Assembly (NCBI RefSeq): GCF_000241325.1
Contig: NZ_BAEI01000006.1
Span: 1-64,000, forward strand
Length of the DNA stretch: 64,000 bases
Source of the DNA: Gordonia polyisoprenivorans NBRC 16320 = JCM 10675
Lineage (GTDB): Bacteria > Actinomycetota > Actinomycetes > Mycobacteriales > Mycobacteriaceae
Direction: 5' to 3'
Made by a program: the position numbers and the translations under genes. This document shows, one piece after another, positions 8,199 through 16,701 of this stretch. The notes beneath the pieces were generated by a model. The model saw nothing but the letters and a program-made list of their open reading frames with translations, was not told where the DNA came from and searched no databases. How positions within the stretch are numbered: position 1 is the first letter of the stretch; each line of letters starts with the position of its first letter.

Positions 8199-9235
8199 GT
8201 CGGGCCACACCGGCGATCGCCGGTGTGCTGACGGCCGAGCAGGTCACCGCGACCGGGGCGGCCATCGTCGGCATGCAGGAGGACTCCGGTGCACTGCCGT
8301 GGTTCCCCGGCGGACAGACCGACCCCTGGGATCACATCGAGTCGGCGATGGCGTTGAGCGTCACCGGCTTCCTGGCCGAGGCCGAGGCGGCCTACGACTG
8401 GTCACGGCGTCATCAACGGCCCGACGGGTCGTGGCCGATCCGGACGGTGCGCGGGACGGTGACCGACCACGGTATCGATTCCAACTTCTGCGCCTACATC
8501 GCAGTCGGCGTCTGGCATCACTACATGATCACCGGCGACACCGCGTTCCTCGATCGGATGTGGCCGACGGTGTGGTCGGCGATCGACCTCGTCTGTCGCT
8601 TCCAGCGGCCCGACGGCGCCTTCCGGTGGGGCGGTGACCACCGCACGCACGCGATGTTCGACGAAGCCCTCGTCACCGGCAACGCGAGCATCCACCACGC
8701 CCTCGACTGCGCGATCCGGATCGCCGCGGAGATCGACCAGCCCGACGACGAGTGGGTGCGTGCGTTCGAGGCGCTCGGGGAGGCATTCCGCGAGCGGATC
8801 GAGGTCTTCGAGGACCCGTCGGAGCATTCGATGGATTGGTACTACCCGGTGCTCGGTGGTGCGCTGCGTGGACGAGCCGGCCAAGAACTCATCGCTCGGC
8901 GGTGGGACGAGTTCGTGGTGCCCGGCAAGGGTGTGCGCTGCGTCGACCACCGGCCGTGGGTGACCGGGGCCGAGACCTCGGAGCTGGCTCTGGCCCTCGA
9001 CGCACTCGGTGACACCGCCGACGCCGTCGAACTGATCGCCTCGATCCAGCACCTGCGCGATCCCGACGGCTCGTACTGGACCGGCCTGGTCTTCGCCGAC
9101 GGGAAACGCTGGCCGGTGGAGAAGAGCTGCTGGACCTCGGCGGCCGTGGTCCTCGCCGCCGACGCGGTCAGCCGGGCGTCGGCGGCCAACGGGATCTTCC
9201 GCGACGTCGGCAGCTGGATGGCCGCTCGTCGCTGA
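8195..9235 (+). CDS. Alpha/alpha-toroid 'prenyltransferase'-type protein (squalene-cyclase-like fold)
   Basis: The 346-residue protein contains repeats resembling the QW motifs of terpene cyclases and prenyltransferase beta subunits: HQRPDGSWPI, FQRPDGAFRW and RDPDGSYWTG. Intervening helices fit an alpha/alpha barrel. Actinobacterial homologues are commonly labelled prenyltransferase, but the catalytic DxDD of class II cyclases is not visible, and a six-hairpin glycosidase-like toroid is an alternative. The ATG overlaps the methyltransferase stop (ATGA). It is the last gene of the trio and is followed by a strong hairpin at 9317-9358. The chemical role is unknown. Confidence 0.72.
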   Translation: MSRATPAIAGVLTAEQVTATGAAIVGMQEDSGALPWFPGGQTDPWDHIESAMALSVTGFLAEAEAAYDWSRRHQRPDGSWPIRTVRGTVTDHGIDSNFCAYIAVGVWHHYMITGDTAFLDRMWPTVWSAIDLVCRFQRPDGAFRWGGDHRTHAMFDEALVTGNASIHHALDCAIRIAAEIDQPDDEWVRAFEALGEAFRERIEVFEDPSEHSMDWYYPVLGGALRGRAGQELIARRWDEFVVPGKGVRCVDHRPWVTGAETSELALALDALGDTADAVELIASIQHLRDPDGSYWTGLVFADGKRWPVEKSCWTSAAVVLAADAVSRASAANGIFRDVGSWMAARR

Positions 9236-9316
9236 GGCGGTTCGCCCACGAGGGGGTTGGCCCAGAGGCGTTTGGCCGGAGGGGTCCGCCCTGAGCGGAC
9301 TGCCGCCTTCTCTCGA

Positions 9317-9358
9317 ATGCGCTCTCGCCGCCGCCCCACGTCGGCGACGAGAGCGCAT
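9317..9358 (+). terminator. Terminator-like hairpin after the glycosyltransferase operon
   Basis: The left arm ATGCGCTCTCGCCGCCG (9317-9333) pairs with the right arm at 9342-9358, with one mismatch in 17 and an 8-base loop. There is no U-tract, as is usual for actinobacterial hairpins. Confidence 0.6.
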
Positions 9359-9486
9359 CCCCCGACACTCGACCCGGTGGTCGTGACACCGACCGGGGAG
9401 TGACCTCAGTCAAATCGACCGCGCTGGGTCCATGCCACCGGTGGACCGGATTTTCGCCGAAAACCGCTGGTAAAGTCATCGCACGA

Positions 9487-9505
9487 GTTTTCCGGACCGG
9501 AAAAC
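9487..9505. promoter_or_regulatory. Perfect 19-base palindrome upstream of the STAND ATPase gene
   Basis: GTTTTCCGG and its exact inverse CCGGAAAAC flank a single A. It is about 100 bases upstream of the ATG at 9607, a plausible operator or short hairpin. No matching known motif comes to mind. Confidence 0.4.
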
Positions 9506-9606
9506 CGGAACCGGATGGGCGGATGTGACCAAACTCTGATTTGTCGTCGGGCTGCCTGGTTCGTAGATTCGCAGGGAACCCGAGACCGGGGGAGGGGGAA
9601 GCACCA

Positions 9607-12600
9607 ATGACGACGCGTCTGTCGGACGCATCCGCGGTCGACGGCCCCGGACGCTTCGGTTCCCAACTGCACGCGTTGTTCACCGCGGCCGGATCGCCGA
9701 CACTGGCCGCGACCATCGCGGGCGCTGCCCGCATCGCCCCCGGGCGTGGTGAGGTGTCGGTGCAGCGCCTCTCGGACTGGCGTCGCGGACGTCACCTCCC
9801 GGCCCGGTTCGAGACTCTCGAACCCCTCCTCGCGTGGCTCATCCTGCAAGCGCAGTCGCGGGGTGCCGACACACCGTCGCTGAGTGACTGGCGACGCTGG
9901 TGGTCGGCGGCCAATGGCACCAGCACCCGTGACGCGGGTCCGTCGAAGCGTCGCACCGCCGAGCCGATCCCGACGCTCGCCTGCCCGTACCCCGGCCTCG
10001 GGGTGATGACCGCCGACGACCGCGACGTCTTCTTCGGCCGCGACCGGGTCCTCGACGAACTCGCGGCACTCATCGGTGCCGCCGACCGCGACCGTGAGCT
10101 CTCGCCGGCGATGGTGCTCGTCACCGGCGTCTCGGGGGCGGGCAAGTCGTCGTTGCTACGCGCGGGACTCGCCCGGCTCGCCGAACGTCCGGAGAACCGC
10201 TGGGAAGTGCGTGCGCGACCGGCCGTCGCGCTGCTCGACGACGCCGATGGGCAGGGTGCCGAGGGCGCGGGAGGCGACGAGCCCGCCGAACAACCCGACG
10301 TCGAACAATCCGACGTCGAACAACCTGGCACCGAGGAATCCGGTATCGAGGAATCCAGCACCGACAAGTCCGGTACCGATCAACCCGGCGCCGACCCCGA
10401 CACCGGACTCGATGATCACGCCGCCGCGCCGACACTGACCGTGCAGGTGGTCGACCAGCTCGAGCAGGTGCTCGTCGGGCAGTCGCGTCGCGCCCCGCGC
10501 GTGCAGCAGCTGATGGAGGCGTTGGGCGGGCTCGCATCGGAGCCGGGAACCGTGGTCGTGGTCGGGGCCCGCGCCGACATGTACGAGATGGCGTCCACGC
10601 TCGAGCCGGTCGCCTCGGCGTGGCAACACCGGTCGATCGTGGTGCCGCCGATGACCGACACCGAACTCGAAGAGGTCATCGCCGCGCCCGCACGGGTGTC
10701 GGGAATCCGCGTCGACAAGGGCCTCGCCCCGACCATCCTGTCCGATCTGCGCGGCCTGACCGGGCGGCGCGGCCCGGTCGAGGACCGCGCCGGGCAGCTC
10801 CCGCTGGTGGCCCACGTGCTGTCGGTGATGTGGGCGACCCGCGCGGGCGCCACGCTCACGGTCAGCGGCTATCACGCGGCGGGTGGGGTCTCCTCGGCCA
10901 TCGCCGAATCCGCCGAGGCCATGTGGCTGGCCCTGACACCGGCCCACCGCGTCACCGCACAGCGGCTGCTGCTGTCGCTGATCCACATCTCCGACGGGGT
11001 GACCGCGCGCCGGCCGCGTCGGTTCGCCGACCTCGTCGCCCTCGGTGACGATCGCGCGGGTACGGTCGCGGTGATCGAGGCGCTGTCGGAGTCACGCCTG
11101 GTCACCGTCTCCGACCAGCAGGTCCAGATCATCCACGACGTCGTGCTCAGTGCCTGGCCGCGGCTGAGCGAACTGATCGAACGCACCCGTGACAGCGCTC
11201 CGGTTCTCGAGCGCGTCACCTCCGATGCCACCGAGTGGGACCGTCAGGGCCGCGACACGTCGTTGCTCTACAACTCGACGCGCTACGCGTGGGCCGCGCA
11301 GGTGGCCGACGACCCGGTGCTCGGCTCGGTGGCTCGCGACTTCCTCGACGCCGGCCGCCACCACATCGACACCCAACGCCGCCGGCGGCGATGGGCGATC
11401 GCTGCGGTCTCGCTGCTCGCGGTGATCTCGGTGGTCGCCGCGGGGGTGGCCATCTTCTCCAACGTTGCGCTGGCCCGCGAGAGCGACAACGCGCGGTTCT
11501 CGGCGCTGCTGTCGTCGGCGGGGCGGCTGGCCCAGACCGATCCGGGCCTCGCCGCCCAACTCGCGGTGGGCGCGTGGCGCATCCACCCCGACAACCCGCT
11601 GGCGCGGATGCGGGTGCTGCAGACCCAACAGCTGCCGCTGCCGATCTCGGCGCGACAGGGCCATCAGGGGTCGGTGTACGACCTCGGCCTGACCTCCGGC
11701 GGCGCCGGTGGCACCGGTGCGGGAGGCAGATTGCTGGCGACGGCCAGTTACGACCGCTCGGTGCGCCTGTGGCGGGCCGACAACCCGCGCGACATCGTGG
11801 CGGCCGGTCCGGCCCTGCGCGGGTACGGCTCCTTCGTCACCTCGGTCGATTTGCGGCCCGGCTCGCCGACCCTGGCCTCGGCCGACGGCGAGGGCAAGAT
11901 CGCCGTGTGGGACATCGCCGACGTCACCCACCCCGTGCGGACCCAGACGTTGCAGTCGCCGTACGGTACCGGGACGTCGTACATCCTGCGCTACGACCGC
12001 ACCGGCCGGGTGCTCGCGACCACCCATGACAACGGGGTCGTCACCTTGTGGGACACCACCGCACCCGGCGGGTATCGCGCGGTGTCGGCGATCCGTGATC
12101 ACACCGGTCCGGTCCGCACGGTTGCGCTGTCGCCGACCCGACCGGTGCTCGTCGCCGGTTCCGACGACGGCACCATCAGCCTCTCCGACATCGCCGATCC
12201 GGCTGCGCCGGTGCATCTCTCGGATCTGCGGGACGGTATCGACAGCGGGTGGCATTCGGTGGCGATCTCACCCGACGGCACGCTGCTGGCGGCCGGCCGG
12301 GACGACGGGACGGTCGCGGTGTGGAACATCGCCGATCCTCGCTCGCCGATCGCGTTGGGCCGCGTTCGGGCGCACGGCGCGGCGATCTGGTCGGTCGGAT
12401 TCTCCGCGGATGGTCGGTCGTTGATCTCGGCCGGTCTCGACGGGTTCGCGCGCCGCTGGGACGTCGGCACCGACGGGACATCGGCGTCGGCCGATCTGCT
12501 CACCGAACTAGGTGTGCCGATGCGAACCTCCGGTGGCGCGTTCTTCACCGCCCGCGAGATCGCGCCACAGGTGATCCTCACCGCCGGAGGCGCCGGGACG

Positions 12601-13656
12601 ATCCAGGCCTGGGACATCCCGGCCTCACCCCAGCCCGCGCACTCGTTGCCCATCACCCAGACCTCGGTGAGCCCGGACGGAACGACCTTGGCCACCAGCG
12701 CCGCCGACCAGACGATCGCGTTGTGGAACCTGCCGCGCGGGCGGGCGCCGACGGAGCTGTCCCGCATCTCCGCGCAACCGCGACCCAGTGGTGGGTACGT
12801 AACCGCGTTCAACCGGACGGGCACCATCCTCGCCAGCGCGTTCACCGGCGGTGGTGAGGTGGATCTCTACGACATCTCCGATCGCCGGGCGCCGCGTCGT
12901 CTGGTGACGCTTCCGGTGCAGACCCGGCACACCTTCCCGCTGGCCTTCGATCCGACGAGGGATCTGCTGGTCACCGGCAGCAGCGACAACTCGATCCAGC
13001 TGTGGGACGTCGCCGACCCGCATGCGCCACGGATGCTCGGACAGCCGTTCGCCACGGCGGACGGCTTCATCGAGGACGTCCAATTCGGCCCCGACGGTGG
13101 TGATCTCGTCGTCGCCGATGCCGCACATCGCATCACCCGGTGGGACATCGACGACCCACAGAATCCTCATCTGGCACAACAGATGACCTCGCACACGAGT
13201 GCGGTCAATGCGGCGGTGTTCAGCCCCGACGGACGGTTCATCTACGGCGGCGCCGACGACCAGACCATCTCGGTGACCGCGGTCGGTTCCGAAACGGCTG
13301 CGCGCGTGCGTGTTCCGGCCGGGGTTCGGGTGACGTCGCTGTCGGTCTCGGCCGACGGCACAACCCTGGTGGTCGGCGCCGACCTGAGCGTGCAGCTCTG
13401 GGACATCTCGAAACCCGATGCGCCGAAACCGATTGCACGCGACGAGTCGATCACCGCCGAGTCCGCGTACGTCCGCGAGCCGATGATCGCTCCCAATGAC
13501 GTCATCTATGCCGGTGGCCGTTCCGATCTGCAGTGGTGGACGATCGATGCCGGAGCCGTCGCGAGCCGCGTCTGCGCGGCCGACAATCACATCGATCGCG
13601 GCACGTGGGACGAATTCGCCGAGGGCGTCGGGTACCCCGACATCTGCCCCGGCTGA
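9607..13656 (+). CDS. nSTAND-type NTPase with WD40 repeats
   Basis: This 1349-residue protein begins with a helical HTH-like region (about 1-85). The nSTAND1 entry motif CPYPGLGVMTADDRDVFFGR follows at about 125-145. Walker A VTGVSGAGKSSLL is near 172-184, a Walker B-type VVDQLEQ near 282-288, and VVVGARADMYEMA is the sensor-like segment. An acidic repeat insert (about 217-268) separates Walker A and B. A transmembrane helix (WAIAAVSLLAVISVVAAGV) lies at about 595-617. From about 680 to 1310 there are many WD40 blades with LWD/VWD/AWD endings and GH or GS starts. STAND NTPases act as switch-like sensors in signalling or defence; WD40 blades bind ligands. ATG 9607 follows a GGGGGAGGGGG track. 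It stands alone, with no linked effector. Confidence 0.85.
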   Translation: MTTRLSDASAVDGPGRFGSQLHALFTAAGSPTLAATIAGAARIAPGRGEVSVQRLSDWRRGRHLPARFETLEPLLAWLILQAQSRGADTPSLSDWRRWWSAANGTSTRDAGPSKRRTAEPIPTLACPYPGLGVMTADDRDVFFGRDRVLDELAALIGAADRDRELSPAMVLVTGVSGAGKSSLLRAGLARLAERPENRWEVRARPAVALLDDADGQGAEGAGGDEPAEQPDVEQSDVEQPGTEESGIEESSTDKSGTDQPGADPDTGLDDHAAAPTLTVQVVDQLEQVLVGQSRRAPRVQQLMEALGGLASEPGTVVVVGARADMYEMASTLEPVASAWQHRSIVVPPMTDTELEEVIAAPARVSGIRVDKGLAPTILSDLRGLTGRRGPVEDRAGQLPLVAHVLSVMWATRAGATLTVSGYHAAGGVSSAIAESAEAMWLALTPAHRVTAQRLLLSLIHISDGVTARRPRRFADLVALGDDRAGTVAVIEALSESRLVTVSDQQVQIIHDVVLSAWPRLSELIERTRDSAPVLERVTSDATEWDRQGRDTSLLYNSTRYAWAAQVADDPVLGSVARDFLDAGRHHIDTQRRRRRWAIAAVSLLAVISVVAAGVAIFSNVALARESDNARFSALLSSAGRLAQTDPGLAAQLAVGAWRIHPDNPLARMRVLQTQQLPLPISARQGHQGSVYDLGLTSGGAGGTGAGGRLLATASYDRSVRLWRADNPRDIVAAGPALRGYGSFVTSVDLRPGSPTLASADGEGKIAVWDIADVTHPVRTQTLQSPYGTGTSYILRYDRTGRVLATTHDNGVVTLWDTTAPGGYRAVSAIRDHTGPVRTVALSPTRPVLVAGSDDGTISLSDIADPAAPVHLSDLRDGIDSGWHSVAISPDGTLLAAGRDDGTVAVWNIADPRSPIALGRVRAHGAAIWSVGFSADGRSLISAGLDGFARRWDVGTDGTSASADLLTELGVPMRTSGGAFFTAREIAPQVILTAGGAGTIQAWDIPASPQPAHSLPITQTSVSPDGTTLATSAADQTIALWNLPRGRAPTELSRISAQPRPSGGYVTAFNRTGTILASAFTGGGEVDLYDISDRRAPRRLVTLPVQTRHTFPLAFDPTRDLLVTGSSDNSIQLWDVADPHAPRMLGQPFATADGFIEDVQFGPDGGDLVVADAAHRITRWDIDDPQNPHLAQQMTSHTSAVNAAVFSPDGRFIYGGADDQTISVTAVGSETAARVRVPAGVRVTSLSVSADGTTLVVGADLSVQLWDISKPDAPKPIARDESITAESAYVREPMIAPNDVIYAGGRSDLQWWTIDAGAVASRVCAADNHIDRGTWDEFAEGVGYPDICPG

Positions 13657-13681
13657 GGCATGACGAGAACCCGGACAAAAC

Positions 13682-13695
13682 GAGAACTTGTTCTA
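13682..13695. promoter_or_regulatory. Near-consensus KstR-type box
   Basis: GAGAACTTGTTCTA matches TNNAACNNGTTNNA except for G in place of the first T. It lies 35 bases upstream of the F420-oxidoreductase ATG. Confidence 0.45.
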
Positions 13696-13708
13696 GACAG
13701 GTGTCCAG
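13693..13708. promoter_or_regulatory. CTRGACA-N2-TGTCYRG inverted repeat
   Basis: CTAGACAGGTGTCCAG overlaps the KstR-like box and closely matches a site at 29394-29409 between aldA and its TetR gene. It is probably a second TetR-type operator. Confidence 0.4.
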
Positions 13709-13729
13709 GCCTGTGTCTAAGGTGAGGGC

Positions 13730-14584
13730 ATGGATTTCGGGATCGTTCAGTTCACCAGCGACCGCGGCCTGACGCCGCAGGTCCTGGCCCCGCTCATCGA
13801 AGAGGCCGGGTTCGCGTCGTATTTCGTCCCCGAGCACGGGCACATCCCGACCCGCCGCGATACGGCCCATCCACGGACCGGTGATTCCTCGCTGCCCGAC
13901 GATCGCTACATGCGCACCCTCGACCCCTGGACGACGCTGGCCGCGGCCGCTGCGGTCACCGAGCGGATTCGGCTCGCCACGGCGGTCGCGCTACCCGTGC
14001 AGTCCGATCCGATCACTCTCGCCAAGACCCTGGCCACCCTCGATCACCTGTCCGGCGGACGGCTGACGCTCGGTGTCGGATTCGGTTGGAACCTCGACGA
14101 ATTGGCCGATCACAAGGTGCCGCCGAAGCTGCGGCGGACGATGTTGCGCGAGTATCTCGAGGCCATGCGCGCGCTCTGGACCGACGAGGAGGCCGAATAC
14201 CACGGTGACTTCGTCGATTTCGGGCCCAGCTGGGCATGGCCCAAGCCGCAGGCGCACATCCCCACGCTCGTCGGCGCCGCGGGCAACGAGAAGAACTTCC
14301 GATGGATCGCCCGCAGCGCCGACGGCTGGATCACCACGCCGGGCGAAGAAGACATCGAGGGCTCGGTGGGCCTGCTGCACCGGATCTGGTCCGACGCCGG
14401 CCGTGACGGCGTACCGCAGGTCGTCGTCCTCGACTTCAAGCCGGTCGCCGAGAAGCTGGAGAAATGGCGCCAGATCGGGGTCACCCAGGTCCTGTACGGC
14501 CTCCCTGACGACTCGGTGGAACGCGCCCGAGGGTATCTCGCCAAACTAGCCGGCAAGCTCGGTCTCGCCCCTGCGGTGGTGTAA
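13730..14584 (+). CDS. LLM-class F420-dependent oxidoreductase
   Basis: The 284-residue TIM-barrel protein is of the luciferase-like (bacterial luciferase/F420) superfamily. It starts MDFGIVQFTSDRG and carries SYFVPEHGHIP, ATAVALPVQSDPITLAKTLATL and the family signature LSGGRLTLGVGFGWNLDELA at about 105-124. The sequence looks like the TIGR03619 subgroup, which uses reduced F420 to reduce or oxidise carbonyl or C=C substrates. Mycobacterial relatives occur in the KstR regulon. The upstream region carries a near-KstR box and a second inverted repeat, and GGTGAGG precedes the ATG. It is monocistronic, facing a convergent TetR gene 36 bases away. Confidence 0.82.
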   Translation: MDFGIVQFTSDRGLTPQVLAPLIEEAGFASYFVPEHGHIPTRRDTAHPRTGDSSLPDDRYMRTLDPWTTLAAAAAVTERIRLATAVALPVQSDPITLAKTLATLDHLSGGRLTLGVGFGWNLDELADHKVPPKLRRTMLREYLEAMRALWTDEEAEYHGDFVDFGPSWAWPKPQAHIPTLVGAAGNEKNFRWIARSADGWITTPGEEDIEGSVGLLHRIWSDAGRDGVPQVVVLDFKPVAEKLEKWRQIGVTQVLYGLPDDSVERARGYLAKLAGKLGLAPAVV

Positions 14585-14620
14585 CCCCTCCCACGCCGAC
14601 AGCGCCTTTGAGCGCGCCGG

Positions 14621-15217
14621 CTACGGCGCGGCCGCGAGCCCCGGAATGACGAAGCGCTCCACCTGTCGTCGCACCGAGGTCGGGTCGTCGGCGTCGACGG
14701 TGGTGCCGGGAACGGTGCCGAGGCTGATGAGAATCCGGGCCACCCACTCCGATACCTCGACGGCGTCGTGGTCGGGGTGCACTTCTCCGTTCTCGATCGC
14801 GGCGTCGACGAATGGTCTCCAGAACAGTGCGAGGTCGGGGACGAGGGCGCTGACGCCCACGCCCGCGCACGCGGCGAATTCCTCCGGCTCTTCCGTGCGC
14901 AGCCGCAGCAGTAACGTCCCGGGGTCGTCGTAGGCGCCGCGGCCGATCCGGACGCCTGCCACGAGTTGCTCGGTGAAGTCGCCCAGTGTTTCGAGTTCGA
15001 CGCGCGCGTCGCTCCAGAACGAATCGGTGAGCCGCACGATCGTCGCCCCGACCATCGACTGCTTGTCGGGGAAGTGTCGGTAGAGCCAGGCCCGCGACAC
15101 CCCGGCGACGTCGGCGACCTGCTGCATTGTCGTGGCCCGAATGCCCTTGTCGGCGAGCAACTTCTCGGCCGCATCGAGCAGGCGGTCGGCGACGCTCGTG
15201 GCCGGGGCGGGTGTCAT
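14621..15217 (-). CDS. TetR/AcrR-family transcriptional regulator
   Basis: The 198-residue regulator has an N-terminal HTH at about 10-55 (VADVAGVSRAWLYRHFPDKQ) and a longer ligand-binding domain. ATG 15217 is chosen; TTG and GTG starts a few codons upstream are possible but add no recognised sequence. The gene is divergent from the FMO operon. The 110-base spacer holds two inverted repeats (TTTCGCGAAA and GACAGAT-N6-ATCTGTC), so autoregulation and control of the FMO operon are likely. Confidence 0.83.
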   Translation of the reverse strand: MTPAPATSVADRLLDAAEKLLADKGIRATTMQQVADVAGVSRAWLYRHFPDKQSMVGATIVRLTDSFWSDARVELETLGDFTEQLVAGVRIGRGAYDDPGTLLLRLRTEEPEEFAACAGVGVSALVPDLALFWRPFVDAAIENGEVHPDHDAVEVSEWVARILISLGTVPGTTVDADDPTSVRRQVERFVIPGLAAAP

Positions 15218-15248
15218 GGTCACCAACTCTAACAACCGGGCTGGACAG

Positions 15249-15307
15249 TTTCGCGAAAGTGTTTACTCCGAGCCCCTTCGTGCGGTAGACAGATTCAGAG
15301 ATCTGTC
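15249..15307. promoter_or_regulatory. Two inverted repeats in the TetR/FMO divergent promoter
   Basis: TTTCGCGAAA (15249-15258, flanked by ACAG and GTGT) and GACAGAT-TCAGAG-ATCTGTC (15288-15307, perfect 7-base arms). The second lies about 20 bases before the FMO start codon. Both have the size and symmetry of TetR operators. Confidence 0.5.
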
Positions 15308-15327
15308 AACTATCCAAAGGGGCTCCC

Positions 15328-16701
15328 ATGCGTGATCTCCCGCGTACCGCCATCATCGGCGCCGGAATCAGTGGCCTGACATCGGGAAAGATGCTCACCG
15401 ACTACGGCGTCCCGTACACCTGTTTCGAGAGTTCCGATCGGGTCGGCGGGAACTGGGCGTTCGGCAATCCCAATGGGCACTCGAGCGCCTATCGGTCGCT
15501 GCACATCGACACGTCCAAACATCAGCTGTCGTTCCGGGATTTCCCGATGCCGTCGGAATACCCGGATTTCCCGCACCACACCCAGATCAAGCAGTACCTC
15601 GACGACTACACCGACGCCTTCGGGCTGCGCGAGAACATCGAGTTCGGCAATGGGGTGACCCACGCCCGCCGACTCGACGGCGGCGGGTGGGAGTTGTCGA
15701 CGCAGCGCGGCGAGACGCGCCGCGTCGACCTGCTGGTCGTGGCCAACGGGCATCACTGGGATCCGCGGTGGCCGAATTTCCCGGGCGAATTCGCCGGTGA
15801 CGAGATCCACTCCCATTCCTATATCGACCCGCGTACCCCGCTGGACTTCGCCGGCAAACGAATCCTGGTGGTGGGCTTGGGCAACAGTGCCGCCGACATC
15901 GCCGTCGAGCTGTCGTCCAAGGCGCTCGACACCACGGTCACCATCTCGACCCGGTCGAGTGCCTGGATCGTCCCCAAGTACTTCGCGGGCAAACCGGCCG
16001 ACAAGTACTACCACACCTCGCCTTACATTCCGTTCTCGTGGCAGCGCAAGTTCACCCAGATCATGCAGCCGATGACCGCCGGGCGCCCCGAGGATTACGG
16101 CCTACCGACCCCGAATCACAAGTTCTTCGAAGCACATCCGACGCAGTCGGTCGAGCTGCCGCTGCGGCTCGGCTCCGGTGACGTCACCGCCAAGGGCAAC
16201 ATCGAGCGACTCGACGGCCACACCGTGCACTTCGTCGACGGCACGAGTGCCGATTTCGACGTGATCATCTACGCCACCGGATACAACATCACCTTCCCGT
16301 TCTTCGACCCCGATGTGATCAGCGCCCCCGACAACCACATCGACCTGTACAAACGGATCTTCTATCCGGGCATCGACGACGTCGTGTTCGCCGGCTTCGC
16401 CCAGTCCACGCCGACGCTGTTTCCGTTCGTGGAATGTCAGGCCCGGGTGATCGGTGCCTATGCGGTCGGGCAGTACCGCCCGCCGTCGGTGCCGCAGATG
16501 CGTGAGACCATCGCCTCCGACCAGCAATACTTCACCGGGCACATGCTGCACACGGCAAGGCACACACAGCAACTCGACCACTATCTCTACGAACACAGCA
16601 TCCGTACCAAAGAACTGCCCGCCGGGCGTGCGCGTGCCGCCGAGCAGGGGCCCGTCCGCTGGGCGGGCGTCGACGCCGCGCCGCTGCAGGAGGCACGATG
16701 A
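15328..16701 (+). CDS. Flavin-containing monooxygenase (FMO/BVMO class B)
   Basis: The 457-residue protein has an FAD-binding GAGISG at 11-16 and the FMO fingerprint FPGEFAGDEIHSHSY (FxGxxxHxxxY) at about 151-165. A second NADPH-binding motif GLGNSAADIA lies near 187-196, and the ATG motif is IYATGYN. Class B flavoprotein monooxygenases oxygenate N, S or ketone substrates with NADPH and O2. AAAGGGG precedes the ATG. It heads a tightly packed operon with an alpha/beta hydrolase and an SDR, a combination that could convert a ketone to an ester, hydrolyse it and oxidise the alcohol. The set recalls mymA-lipR-SDR of mycobacteria, but the regulator differs. Confidence 0.87.
   Translation: MRDLPRTAIIGAGISGLTSGKMLTDYGVPYTCFESSDRVGGNWAFGNPNGHSSAYRSLHIDTSKHQLSFRDFPMPSEYPDFPHHTQIKQYLDDYTDAFGLRENIEFGNGVTHARRLDGGGWELSTQRGETRRVDLLVVANGHHWDPRWPNFPGEFAGDEIHSHSYIDPRTPLDFAGKRILVVGLGNSAADIAVELSSKALDTTVTISTRSSAWIVPKYFAGKPADKYYHTSPYIPFSWQRKFTQIMQPMTAGRPEDYGLPTPNHKFFEAHPTQSVELPLRLGSGDVTAKGNIERLDGHTVHFVDGTSADFDVIIYATGYNITFPFFDPDVISAPDNHIDLYKRIFYPGIDDVVFAGFAQSTPTLFPFVECQARVIGAYAVGQYRPPSVPQMRETIASDQQYFTGHMLHTARHTQQLDHYLYEHSIRTKELPAGRARAAEQGPVRWAGVDAAPLQEAR

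Larger units (their letters stand above)
9236..9606. other. 370-base intergenic region
   Basis: No convincing gene is seen. It holds three degenerate copies of a gg(c/t)tt-gcccag/ccgga type run at 9238-9290, a terminator-like hairpin (9317-9358) and a perfect 19-base palindrome (9487-9505). A purine-rich ribosome binding site for the STAND ATPase gene lies at about 9588-9600. Confidence 0.6.

Noticed and set aside
13654..13681. Terminator after the STAND gene
   Set aside because: No convincing stem-loop; only the KstR-like box and the second inverted repeat are visible.
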